Below the pieces are notes generated by a model. The model worked only from the letters and a program-made list of their open reading frames with translations. It made no database searches and was not told the origin of the DNA. DNA of 64,000 bases from NCBI RefSeq assembly GCF_000143415.4, contig NW_003314317.1, positions 1,231,150-1,295,149 on the forward strand. Reading direction: 5' to 3'. Below, piece by piece: positions 9,196 to 19,430 of this stretch (its first letter is position 1; each line of letters starts with the position of its first letter). This DNA comes from Selaginella moellendorffii (taxonomy: Eukaryota; Streptophyta; Lycopodiopsida; Selaginellales; Selaginellaceae). The position numbers and the translations under genes were made by a program.

Positions 9196-11081
9196 TTAGC
9201 TTTCGTGCTGTGACTTCAGAATTTCCATCATGTCATCCACGACCTTGCGTATTTGCTCGCGCGAGTGCAGCGGAGCAGGATAAACAACATTGCAGTGAAG
9301 GCAGCCGTCCCGGATGGAATCAAACAGTGCAAGCGAGGGTCCAACTCCGTGCACGGAAGCACAGCCGACGTAGTCCTCCAGACCAAGCGTGTGTTTCGTC
9401 TCCTCCTCCGACTCGTCAGCTATGACATCCTGGAAGACAACCATGAGAGACGTCCTCAAGGTCCCGGAAGGCGTGAGGTTCGGGTGCTGCAAGGCCTGGA
9501 ACATGAGATAGTTGATATCTCCCATGTCGGTGAAGTGCTTGCGGTTCTTTATGGCGTTGGAAAAAGAGTCGGAGCATCGCCTAGACAGGTCCCAGAAGCC
9601 CGTGTCTTGGTTCACGTGATGCGTGTTCAAGATGGCCGAATGGTAGAATCCTGGATGGATGGAGCAAAGCAGGCTTTTAGAAAGGAAAACGAAGTCACGG
9701 GAACAGGAAGTTTTGGTTTGACAACGTACCAGCAGTGGATCGTGAGAGCGAGTCAATGTGGTTGCGGCAGTCGACGAGGCCGATGATCGCAAAGTGCTCG
9801 GATCTATTGCCGAGCTGCTTGTAGATTGTGGTGGCCCTGAGCCCAGCAGCGACGAGAGCTCCAAACAGGTTGGTTTTCTCGAGAACACAGCGCTACAAGC
9901 ACAGAAAAACGACCCAGGAGTGAGAACAAGATGGAAAGAAGAAAGAGGCTGGGAAGAAATTATTGCCAGGACAAACGAGCTTGGAAGAAATGATAGAGCC
10001 AAAAAAAGCTTCGCAACTCAAGAGAAGAACACCCGAGCAAGCAACCAAAACTATGAAAAAAGTCAGGAGTGAAAACAAGATCGAAAAGGAAAGAAGCTCG
10101 GAAGTAACTATTGCCAGGAAGAAAACATCAACATCGTGGAGACGCGAATTATCTGAGACAAGTTTCGCAGAGGCAGCAAGAAGATCGTAGCTTCGAAGTC
10201 AAGGAAGGAATGATAGAACATGAAAGCATGGATTCAACTTCGCAACTCCAAGAGAACACCCAAGCAAAAAATACTATGAAAACAAAGAAGATCACAGCTG
10301 GGAAGAACTCGAAAAGGATGGAAGAAGATCATACCTTTGTGAGGCTCTTGGTGTGCTCCAAGCTGAGAGAAGCTCGGACGAGCTCCGTCCTCCTGGGCGC
10401 TTCAACGTTGTCAAAAGGAAGCAGTGCATGGCGCAGTGATCCCAGCGAGTAGCCCAGCAAATCCACGCCGTGAGCCCAAAAGGGCTTGTTCGCCTGGCCC
10501 CTGGGAATCGCGTCCTCGATCGAGACAAGCTCCTCCACTCCATCGCCATCTTTTCCTTCTTGCTCGTCATCACCCCTCAGGCGATGGAGGAATTCGGACA
10601 TGATCACCGCGGCCGCGGCTCTATCGCACGCCGCGGTGTGGACTCTGATGACAAAGAGAGATTTCTCGCCCAGGCGGTGGAGGCGAGCGAAGAACACCGG
10701 CACTGGCGCGTCGCGATCCGTCCAGGGATTGGAATTCATCTCGGATTCGATCGTCTGGAGCAGCCAATCTTCGCGATCGTCGTCGCCATGCGCTAGCTCC
10801 TGGATCGCTACAGTGGCATTGGCATTCACCTGGAAGGCGGGCTTGTCGGGCTCGATCCACACCAGCTGCGAGAGGAGGCGCGGATGCCTGGCCAGGACGG
10901 CGTCGAGCGCGCATTGGAAGACGCCCACATTCACGGATCGGCAGAACAAGAGGCCGAGGACTGTGATTCCAGTGCCGCTCTCCACCGCGCGGCACCAATT
11001 GTGCTCCGTGGCGCCCAGGATTCGATTGAAAGGACCTTCCTCCAGCCGAGGCGGTCGTGAGGAGCTCTCATCGTCCGCCAT
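9196..11081 (-). CDS. Condensation/BAHD-like acyltransferase family protein
   Basis: Three exons: 10335-11081, 9730-9892 and 9196-9650, giving 454 residues. The first intron (442 bp) is long for this region and holds degenerate repeats. The N-terminal half has GTGITVLGLLFCRSV and LDAVLARHPRL, the opening of the condensation / CoA-dependent acyltransferase fold. The catalytic box reads VHTAACDRAAA where active members have HHxxxDG, so the second histidine is Thr and the Gly is Arg. The BAHD DFGWG motif is not visible. It resembles the uncharacterised plant proteins with condensation domains more than true BAHD enzymes. Substrate unknown; catalysis is doubtful on the visible box. Confidence 0.7.
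9919..10300 (+). repeat. Degenerate tandem repeats inside the acyltransferase intron
   Basis: A purine-rich unit beginning GGAGTGAGAACAAGATGGAA and ending TATTGCCAGGA occurs near 9919 and again near 10066. A second part, CTTCGCAACTC(C)AAGAGAA, occurs near 10008 and near 10240. The strand bias (A/G on the plus strand) is strong. Confidence 0.7.
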
Positions 11082-11690
11082 AGCTAAAGTCGGGAAGAGT
11101 AAACCTAAGATTATAAAGTAGAACGTGTGGTTTGCCTAAATGTTAGCTTCTTACCTTTAACATATAATAGTAAAGAAATTTGTACCAATTTAGGGCTTGT
11201 ACTATCCAAACCCCAAAAACAATGGAAGGCTCAACTAGAGCAAGAAGACTAAAATATATTCCTTTTGATTTGGGTGCATAAAATTTTCACTACAAGACAA
11301 AGGGTTTTGATTTGATTTTGAGATATTTGTTTGAGAAGGAGGCGACATGGAGGGTTAAAGTGGAAAAAGTGTTTTTGGAATCCTTAAGCTAGTGGTGTGA
11401 GTGCATAAGCTTGGATTTTGATAAGGATTGGAGAGATTTTAGTGGCTCATGGTTGGTTGTGGAAACACTTGAAAGAGCTCTACAAGATGCTATTGTGATC
11501 CTAGCACAAAGAAAATGTTATTTTAATTATGTAAGTCATGTTAAGTGTTATGCTAAAATGCTGTATATATTACCAGTATAATTTGGAAATTTTTAGCTGA
11601 ATATTATCAGCTATAATCTTACATTTATTGTTTAATCAAAGATAATGTTAAAAAAAACATGCAATATCAAGATTATCTTTGTGGATATTA
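11082..11690. other. Intergenic, AT-rich, possible decayed coding trace
   Basis: Lies upstream of the acyltransferase and to the left of the LTR stack. Plus strand near 11300-11530 gives protein-like stretches such as FEKEATWRVKVEKVFLES and GSWLVVETLERALQD, broken by stops and frame changes. I cannot name the source. The rest is AT-rich with no visible gene. Confidence 0.35.
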
Positions 11691-12462
11691 TTAAGACCAC
11701 CCATACTATAGTCTCATTTCCTAAAGACTAGGTTATCCATCAATCAGGCCTTCAAACCCTAACTCAGTGGCAGTGTTTGTGAGCACAACCATGGATAGAA
11801 AGGGACTTAATAGGGATCAAAGAAAAGTGTTCCCCATGTCTCCAAACATTTTAAGGATGCTAAGGTGTGGTCATGGGATGAACACTCATGGCATTACGTC
11901 CCATTGATATTTGGGACTTTCTTGACACGTGACTATAACTTTGGTCATTACACAAGAGGATTGCTCTTTTTCTTTTCTATAGTCTAAGACTTTAGAATAA
12001 CATTTCAAAACACCATAGCCTAACCTAAGCTTTGTGGGTATTCTCCTCACCTTCTACCTCTAGGTGCCTAACCATGTGGCTAAAGCAAGGTGTAAGCAAC
12101 CAAAGGGAACGACTCGAGAGACGATCTGTTGGGGTTCAAATATAGAGGGAAAGGGCCCATGAACAAGAGTGCACCCCCTTTTCCAAATGGTTAAGGGTCT
12201 TGGGATACTTGGGGTTAAGCGTCCTTGGGTTTGAATAGTACTGGGCTGGGTGACCTCCCGGGAAGTCCAAATTCAGGAGCTTACACAAGGTTCCAATAAG
12301 CTATGCTAGATATCTAAGTAGGTAGTGTAACCCATATTTAGATTGGGAGCATCAACTATTTGATCTCCTGAAGGAGTTAGAGTTGGCTCTTGAACACTTT
12401 ACTAGATTACCCCACATTTTGTCCATATTTACTCTAGCCTTAAACTCCTTAGTAGTTATATC
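11690..12462 (-). mobile_element. Old B-type LTR, left half, split by element A
   Basis: On the minus strand this matches the B LTR downstream half, with many CG to TG/CA changes. It ends at ...TTATATC just before the ATCAA target site of element A and resumes at 27066. Compare 28430-28690, the same LTR region undisturbed. It carries a 195-bp TRIM-like insertion (12091-12285), and about 11745-11895 is inverted relative to its flanks. Confidence 0.8.
12086..12290 (+). mobile_element. TRIM-like solo LTR, 195 bp, TSD CAAGG
   Basis: LTR 12091-12285 begins TGTAAGC and ends GCTTACA, a perfect 7-bp terminal inverted repeat. Direct repeats CAAGG lie at 12086-12090 and 12286-12290. The second old B-type LTR has no insertion at the corresponding place (near 28513), which proves insertion. 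Related fragments lie at 27796-27862, 29491-29575 and 63731-63765. There is no coding capacity. Orientation is arbitrary. Confidence 0.9.
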
Positions 12463-12467
12463 ATCAA

Positions 12468-13195
12468 TGTCGCGAATGTGACTTCAGATATCGAAAGTTA
12501 CTTGTCGACTAGTCCTTACGGACACTGTTACCTTACTGCCACGATGGTAGGAGCTCGGTATTGCTGGGCCCGTTATCAGTCTCCATCTAAGCTAGTTGAG
12601 AAACTGGTCTTCGCGTGTGCACTTGACCAGATGGGCATAAGGACGGAATTCCTACGTGCTATTTGTCAAGCATACTTGACCTGGTTAGAGAAACTCATTC
12701 GTTGACTTGCACTTGCTAGTGTTGGGAACCCCCGCGATATTGAGATTGGTCCCTCAATATCACTAGATGATAGCTTACCGTGTTTGCCAAACACCCTCGC
12801 TATCATGCCCTTTGTGTTGGTCTCATTTCGGTCCTAAATGCTATTTATGGAAATTTATGGAAAGTGTCCAGATTTGCTCATTTGGCATATCTACAGAATG
12901 TAGAGATCGTCCTGAACACAATGGTGTTCGTCCCATGTTCAAATTCGCAATCTAAGGACATTCCATATTTAGTAAGTTTCGAACTTGTCCCAAAGACTAA
13001 CTCTTGATACTAAGGGAGGCTTGGGGTGAAAGCCCAAAGCGTGTGTTCCTCAAGGAGGGGGCGAGGGGGGGCTATGGGGGGTTCCAAATGTATAGTAAGG
13101 ATAGTGGGTAGGTCAGGCATGGCCGACCAACTTAAGGCATAGTCTAGCTCCCGCTTGCATGCCTGTCCTTGTTCTGCGTCCGGTTTGGGTCTAAG
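12468..13195 (+). repeat. Element A 5' LTR, first segment
   Basis: Matches 25921-26642 base for base over most of its length. It ends in CTAAG, the target site used by element B. It contains GGGTGAAAGCCCAAAGCG, which also occurs in the B LTR, so the A and B families share a short LTR module. Confidence 0.9.
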
Positions 13196-14891
13196 TGTGA
13201 GACACAAAATCCCTAGGCCCCAAAGTGGAGCCGGAAGGGCGCCACATGGTAGTGGCCGAAGCGAGAGCCAAACGAGCGTAACACGTTTGGACCCAAAGCT
13301 CCGACTTGAAAAGTCAAGAGCGGGAGTGGAACTCCCAACGAAGTGCTCAAGGAACGAGCACGAAGCGAGCAAAAGGCGAGGCTCCAAAAAGGGACCCAAA
13401 AGGGCCAACACATAACACGTGGGAGTGTCCGAGATGGACTCGAGTTGGAGTCCGAAGTGGAGTCCGAGATGGACCCGAGTTGGAGTCCGAAGTGGAGTCT
13501 GAGATGGACCCGAGTTGGAGTCCGAAGTGGAGTCCAAGATGGACCCGAGATGGAGTCCGAGATGGAGTCCGAGATGGAGTCCGAGGTGGACCCGAGATGG
13601 ACCCGAAATGGAGTCCGAGATGGAGTCCGAGATGGACCCGAGATGGAGTCCGAGATGGAGTCCGAGATGGACCCGAGATGGACCCGAGATGGAGTCCGAG
13701 ATGGAGTCCGAGATGGAGTCTGAAGTCGAGACCGAGACCGGGACCGAGACCGAGACCGAGATCGGGACCGAGACCGAGATCGAGGCCAAGGCCGAGACCG
13801 AGCCCGAGCCCGAGCCCGAGCCCGAGTCCGAGTCCGAGTCCGAGTCCGAGTCCGAGTCCGAGTCCGAGTCCGAGTCCGAGTCTGGAGCCTGAGAGGGTGA
13901 AAGCCCAAAGCGTTCGTCTCCCAGACCCTGGGGGGTTTGGTGAGCTCCAAAAGTATAGTGGGGGGAGGACTGCAGTGGAGCCAGTTTGGCCAGGAAAGGC
14001 CAGTTTGGCCCAGGAAAGGCCAGTTTGGCCCAGGAAGGCCGGACCCAGTGTTGGGTGATGAGCTGCCCACTGGGAAGTCCAAGACTAGAGTGAACACAGA
14101 CCTGGTGAAGTGTTCAAGAGCCGGCTCTAGTTCCCCCGGGAGATCGACTGGCCGATGCTCCCAGTCCAAGTGTGGGTGGCACTACCTACTTGGATACCTG
14201 GTGTGGCTCAACGGAACCTGCTCTAAGCCCATGGCTAGAGCACCCAAGGGCAGAAGGCGAGGAGAGTACCCAGGTGGCTCGCGTAAGGCCACGGTGTTCC
14301 GAAATGTTGTCCCAAAGGCCCAGACTGTGGAAAGGAAGAGGAGCAGTCCTTTGGGGTAGTGACCAAGGACACAGTCGTGTGGTGAGGAAGTCCCAGAGGA
14401 CCGTGGGACTTAGTGGTCGGGCCTATGGGTCTCGATCCAGTGGCAGTGTTGGCAAACACGGCCAAGGGCAGAAAGGGACTTAGTGGGGACTGACAGAGGG
14501 ATATTGGGGAAGGCTATTCCCCTTGTCGGTGGGCATCCTAAGGATGCTAAGGAGTGGATCTGAGATGACCACTCACGGATGGTTTGCCTAGTCTTGGAGA
14601 GCCAAGACGGTGATGCAAGTGGTATTGGACTACCAGTGTGGCAAAGGTGATTGGGCATGGCCTTAGCGTAACGGGCTGCTATGTCGGTGGTACCTTTGAG
14701 TGTCGGTCATGGGATCGGACACGTGGAGCACTTGGACCAAGTGCAAATGTTGAGTGGCATGGATGGCATTCTCGGGGCTAGCAAGTCCCAAGTCCTGGAT
14801 TGGACTTATGGAGGTTGTGAATAAGACTCCTTCAAGTGGTCAGAGGTGTGGTTAAGTGACTAAAGTAGAATGGAAAATTTAGTCGCTTACA
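13196..14891 (+). repeat. Element B 5' LTR
   Basis: 1696 bp, TG...CA ends. It contains a six- and twelve-base repeat array (about 13432-13890) and a triplicated GGCCAGTTTGGCCCAGGAAA unit near 13983-14040. Long open frames across the array on both strands are a by-product of the repeat period. Confidence 0.93.
13432..13890 (+). repeat. GAGNCC hexamer / GAGATGGAGTCC dodecamer array in the B LTR
   Basis: The first part alternates GAGATGGAGTCC and GAGATGGACCC units. The second part shifts to GAGACC, GAGCCC and finally a pure GAGTCC hexamer run. The same array recurs in the 3' LTR (19087-19545) and, with CG lost, in the old LTRs (about 27190-27560 and 28840-29250). Confidence 0.92.
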
Positions 14892-17435
14892 ACTTGGTAT
14901 CGGAGCTGTTCCTTAGTCCGACTTTTATTGGTGCTCAAGTATATCACCACTAGTGTTGGCATCGGAAGGTCCGAGGAGTGGGCCTATCCTTGAGGAGTAG
15001 CAAGTCGGGAAGACATGGCTCTCCATTACAGTTCATGTGTGAACTTGTAGACGAGGTGGTGGATAGAAAAGGGCCAATAATGGAACGACTTTGGGATCTT
15101 GGGAACAGTATATGGTTTTCCTCAAAGAGTTGAGGATGTGATCCAGATGAGCGTTTGACTTAGCAAACTGGCTAATGTAGTTGTGGTAAACAACTACAGT
15201 TGGGATCACGGGAAAGATAAAGACTCCAAAGCAATAAAGGAGTCACAAGATTTTCCTCATATAGTTGAGGTTGGTGCTCATGAATGTGAGACCAGAAGTA
15301 ATGACCGTGGGAGGTCAAATACGGAAGAGGACTCAAGTCCTTGAAAAGGTAGCCGGGGCTACCTCTAATAAATGCTGGAACAACCCCAGGAGTTGGGGGT
15401 GTATTAAGTGGATGAGTTGGTGTTCTCATCACATGGACAAGTAGTCCTAAGGGGCAAAGGTTGCCCCCAGAGAACAAAATCAAGTGTCGGAGTAACACTT
15501 GTGAAAATAGTCCTTTTGAGTAGGACAGGAATGCAAGAAGTGTATTCCAGTGAGCTAGTGCCTCACAAGTAGGACCTTACGGGTCTGTGGATTAACTAAG
15601 TCCAAAACTGCTGGATGACTCAAGCAAAGTCAACGGATGGTCCTAAAAGGACTGATGGAAGCATTTGGACTGAGGTGTGTTGTACCCCACAAAGGATGGG
15701 GGGGGGATCATAGGATCCAAGGATGAGAACAAAGGGTATCTCATCGATGGCAAAATGTGCCATGCTAAAGTTATGGGAAAGGTGTTCCCAGAAGAAAACA
15801 ACTTTGACATAAAGTTGTGTGTGACCTCTATGGTGCAGTGCTAACGGATGGTTGGCATGAGAAAGAGCGGTGTTGGTCTTGGCAAAGACTTAGACACGAA
15901 GGGGAAATGTCATAGAGGTAGGCTCGTGGAGCCGATGGTGTGGAGACACCAAATGTGCCAAGGTGTGATACCTTGAGGCTATGTTGGTGGGTTCATGAGA
16001 ACCCCTTGCCAAAGGAATCCCAATGGAAATGGGAATAGCATAGCCTAAGCTGCAGAGCATGCAGTTAGAGTGTGGTGACCCAGATAATGATGGAGGTGTG
16101 AAAGCACCAAGCAATGAGTTGTAGGACTTAACAACTATGAGGCAACTAAGCAAGAGGTGCAAAATAAGTGGTTAAACGGGTAGAAGGTAGTTACCCAAGA
16201 CTTCTTAATAGCATAGGGAAGTTGGATATACCCTTACGGGGGATAAGTTGCTTGTGTTGCGATATAGTAAGTCAATGTCATAAAAGGAAATACTCATTGT
16301 CAAGAAAGCCATCGTTGGGACACCCGAACACTCTAGAACACCAAAGGGTGGTGTTTGATGTCGCGAGGGCAATGGATAAAGCCCAAGGGACTAAGTCCCT
16401 AGCGAATGATGGATAGAAGGTGCTATCCAAATGTCCAAGGTTGCGGAGACAAGAGAGGACTGTCTACCCGAGTTGGACAAAGCCAAAAATGGAATTTTGG
16501 CAAGGCTAGTGATGGGCATGTAAAGGCCCATAAGCAACAATGTAATCCCAGTGTGTGGGATTATAAGGTGAGCATACCCGGATTGAGGAACCATTCCCTA
16601 GGCTATTGGGTAGGTTCATCCCTAAGAATACTTGCTAAAGCATGATAGAAAGTGCAAAGCTATCCTCCTGGTCTGGAGGAGAATGACCAAAGGAAAGGTG
16701 TGAAGCCAAAAAGCAAGAAGTAAGGGGATAAAACCGAACCGTAGGAATCAAAGGGCATAACCAAGGTTAGTTATGCCAGCTGGGAGTGGAGAATCAAGTG
16801 GGGGCTCGAGGGTGTTGCCGCTAGCAACCGTGATGCCATGGAGAGTCTAAAATATGGAATTGTCCATGTTAGACTATGTGGCATTTGGAAGGCTTGCAAA
16901 AAGGGAGGCCTTAGCAAGCTGAGGGACAGAGTTCCTTCAAGGTTCCCAAAGACGATTCTAGGTAGCTTAGTACCTAGAAAGGCCAAGTGTAAATGGTTCA
17001 TGGAACGCGCGAAATCAGAGTGGCGCAGCAGAAGCGTGGTCTTGAAGCTTGCCATGAGGCAAGGCTATCAAAGTTAGGGAAGTAGTTCCCGAGTGTTCAA
17101 GGAGAGGGCTTTGAATGAAAGTCGATGGTCAAGGACTTTCACGCTTATGCAGGAACCATGTTACAGTGGTCGGAGGACTCGCCAAGCGAGATTGGCACGT
17201 CGGGGGAACAAATACCCTAGTTGAAGGTGATAACTTCAAAAAGGGTGGGCCATGGGGCCGAGCATGGAGGAGTCCATGCATGATCACAGACATGTCAAGT
17301 GAGAGGACTTGGCAGTGTGGAGGAACTAGGTTCCTAAACTGTGATCTGTAGCGCGCTTTAAAAATAAGTTGGTGCACCGGCGTGGGGAGTCACGCCAGGC
17401 ATCTTGTGTGATGCCGTCCGTAGATGCATATACGA

Positions 17436-17491
17436 AGGTTGGGTTCGAGTCCCGACCCTCTAGTGCTTGGGTTCGAGTCCCAAATCACTAG
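17436..17491 (+). other. Two tRNA T-arm-like hairpins with B-box GGTTCGAGTCC
   Basis: GGGTTCGAGTCCC occurs at 17441-17453 and again at 17469-17481. The second sits in a hairpin with outer stem CTAGTG/CACTAG and inner stem TTGGG/CCCAA around the 7-base loop TTCGAGT, the usual T-arm geometry. No matching A box, anticodon arm or complete cloverleaf was found upstream, so a tRNA gene is not claimed. Confidence 0.55.
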
Positions 17492-18619
17492 GGCGTGGTG
17501 ATGGTTTGGAATATGAGGACACTCATATTTCGGTGGTCATGGACTCTCAGTGGGGAGACTGGTTTGGGCCAAGTGTGGGGGATGCCCCCGGGGTTATAGT
17601 CAACAACTTGGAGGTCTAGAAGACCAAGTACCTCTTGGCAACTCTGTTAAGGTGCCAAGGTGAGATCACTAGGTGATCTTATGGCCAGATAAGGACAAGG
17701 TCCTTGGTTGGCTAAGGAATGAAGTTCCTGGTTCAAAATGTTGAAATTGAACTGTTTAAGGTGGTGTGGCTTGGTCGTGATGACCAAGTGGGAAGAGCAC
17801 CTAAGGGAAATAAACTATGTCCGTGCGATGGCATAGTGAGTCCGAGGAAAGTAGTCTTTATAAAAGACCCATGGGAGGGTCACGAAGTTGGGCCGTGGAT
17901 AGAGCCCATAGCAGAAGATGCTAAAGAGACGTACTAGGGGTGAACATCCTCCGGACTTGGCAAAGAAGAGTCTTTGCTATGGAACCGAAACAATACCTCA
18001 AGGAGGGAGGTAGAGATTCGATGTTGCTTGGTGGAACAATCAACGGATAGGAGCAAAAGATGAGTGGCCAAGATAGGGCCGTGGAATCCCTTGGAAGGAA
18101 TCCAAGTGACAAAGTTAGGCGAGGAACACTAATGTGTTGGACGCTAACAAGTTGCGGGAAAGGAAGTGTGTTTCCAAGGAGGGATTCCGAAATGCTCCGA
18201 TTTGGCGAAAGTGGAAGCTCCAAGGGAGGGAGCGGTAAGGTAGCCAAATGATAGGGCCATGAACAGCCCTAGCACAAAGTATGATAACTGGAACTTTGGC
18301 ACGAAATAGAAGAGAGGATGATGGTGCCCTCGAGTAGAGAACTTCCTAGGATGGGAAGTGGAGTTGCACAAAAGGTGCAAGGCAAGGTGTCGGAGACACC
18401 TAGGAAATTGACTCCAAGAAGTCAAAATTCAAAGTTCCAAAGTCCAAAGGTTATATCGATGGAAATTGAGACTACTCGAGAAAGAGTAATGGGATTGACT
18501 TAGAGAAGGGTCTCTAAGAGGTTTAGCGAGAACTAAACCAATAAAAGGAGAGAACCACTATATGTGGTCCAATCAGTCTCTAAGTTGGAGAGACTACCCT
18601 CCTTAGAGGATATGCAAAA

Positions 18620-18752
18620 GGCATGGTGAGCCTTCAATGTCCAACCATTGGCGAATATGGAGAAGGCATGGTGAGCCTTCAATGTCCAACCATTGACGAA
18701 TACGGAGAAGGCATGGTGAGCCTTCAATGTCACACCATTGATAAATATTGGC
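18620..18752 (+). repeat. 45-bp unit, three tandem copies
   Basis: Each unit begins GGCATGGTGAGCCTTCAATG and contains CCATTG then GAATA(T/C)GG; copies start near 18620, 18665 and 18710. Located about 100 bp before the 3' LTR of element B. Confidence 0.88.
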
Positions 18753-18852
18753 TACGCGCCAAGGATGGAAATGGTAACACATGCGGGTGTTACTTTATAA
18801 AATGGTTCACCGTTCGATGAGGACATCGAACTTCTTCTATGGGTGGTGGAGT

Positions 18853-19398
18853 TGTGAGACACAAAATCCCTAGGCCCCAAAGTGGAGCCGGAAGGGCGCC
18901 ACATGGTAGTGGCCGAAGCGAGAGCCAAACGAGCGTAACACGTTTGGACCCAAAGCTCCGACTTGAAAAGTCAAGAGCGGGAGTGGAACTCTCAACGAAG
19001 TGCTCAAGGAACGAGCACGAAGCGAGCAAAAGGCGAGGCTCCAAAAAGGGACCCAAAAGGGCCAACACATAACACGTGGGAGTGTCCGAGATGGACTAGA
19101 GTTGGAGTCCGAAGTGGAGTCCGAGATGGACCCGAGTTGGAGTCCGAAGTGGAGTCCGAGATGGACCCGAGTTGGAGTCCGAAGTGGAGTCCGAGATGGA
19201 CCCGAGATGGAGTCCGAGATGGAGTCCGAGATGGAGTCCGAGGTGGACCCGAGATGGACCCGAAATGGAGTCCGAGATGGAGTCCGAGATGGACCCGAGA
19301 TGGAGTCCGAGATGGAGTCCGAGATGGACCCGAGATGGACCCGAGATGGAGTCCGAGATGGAGTCCGAGATGGAGTCCGAAGTCAAGACCGAGACCGG

Positions 19399-19430
<32 letters not shown>

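Larger units (their letters stand above)
14892..18852 (+). other. Element B internal region, no recognisable coding
   Basis: About 4 kb of G-rich plus strand with short frames only. It contains a pair of tRNA T-arm-like hairpins (17436-17491) and a triplicated 45-bp unit (18620-18752). I see no capsid, protease, polymerase or integrase motif, so the element probably depends on a helper. Confidence 0.7.

Noticed and set aside
13010-14169. Long Ser/Arg/Pro-, Asp/Ser- and Leu/Gly-rich frames on both strands across the LTR arrays (also 18963-19822)
   Set aside because: They arise from 6- and 12-base repeats without stops, exist in most frames at once, and sit in both LTR copies. No evidence of translation.
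17360-17491. A complete tRNA gene around the T-arm hairpins
   Set aside because: No A box, D arm or anticodon arm can be folded in the right spacing.
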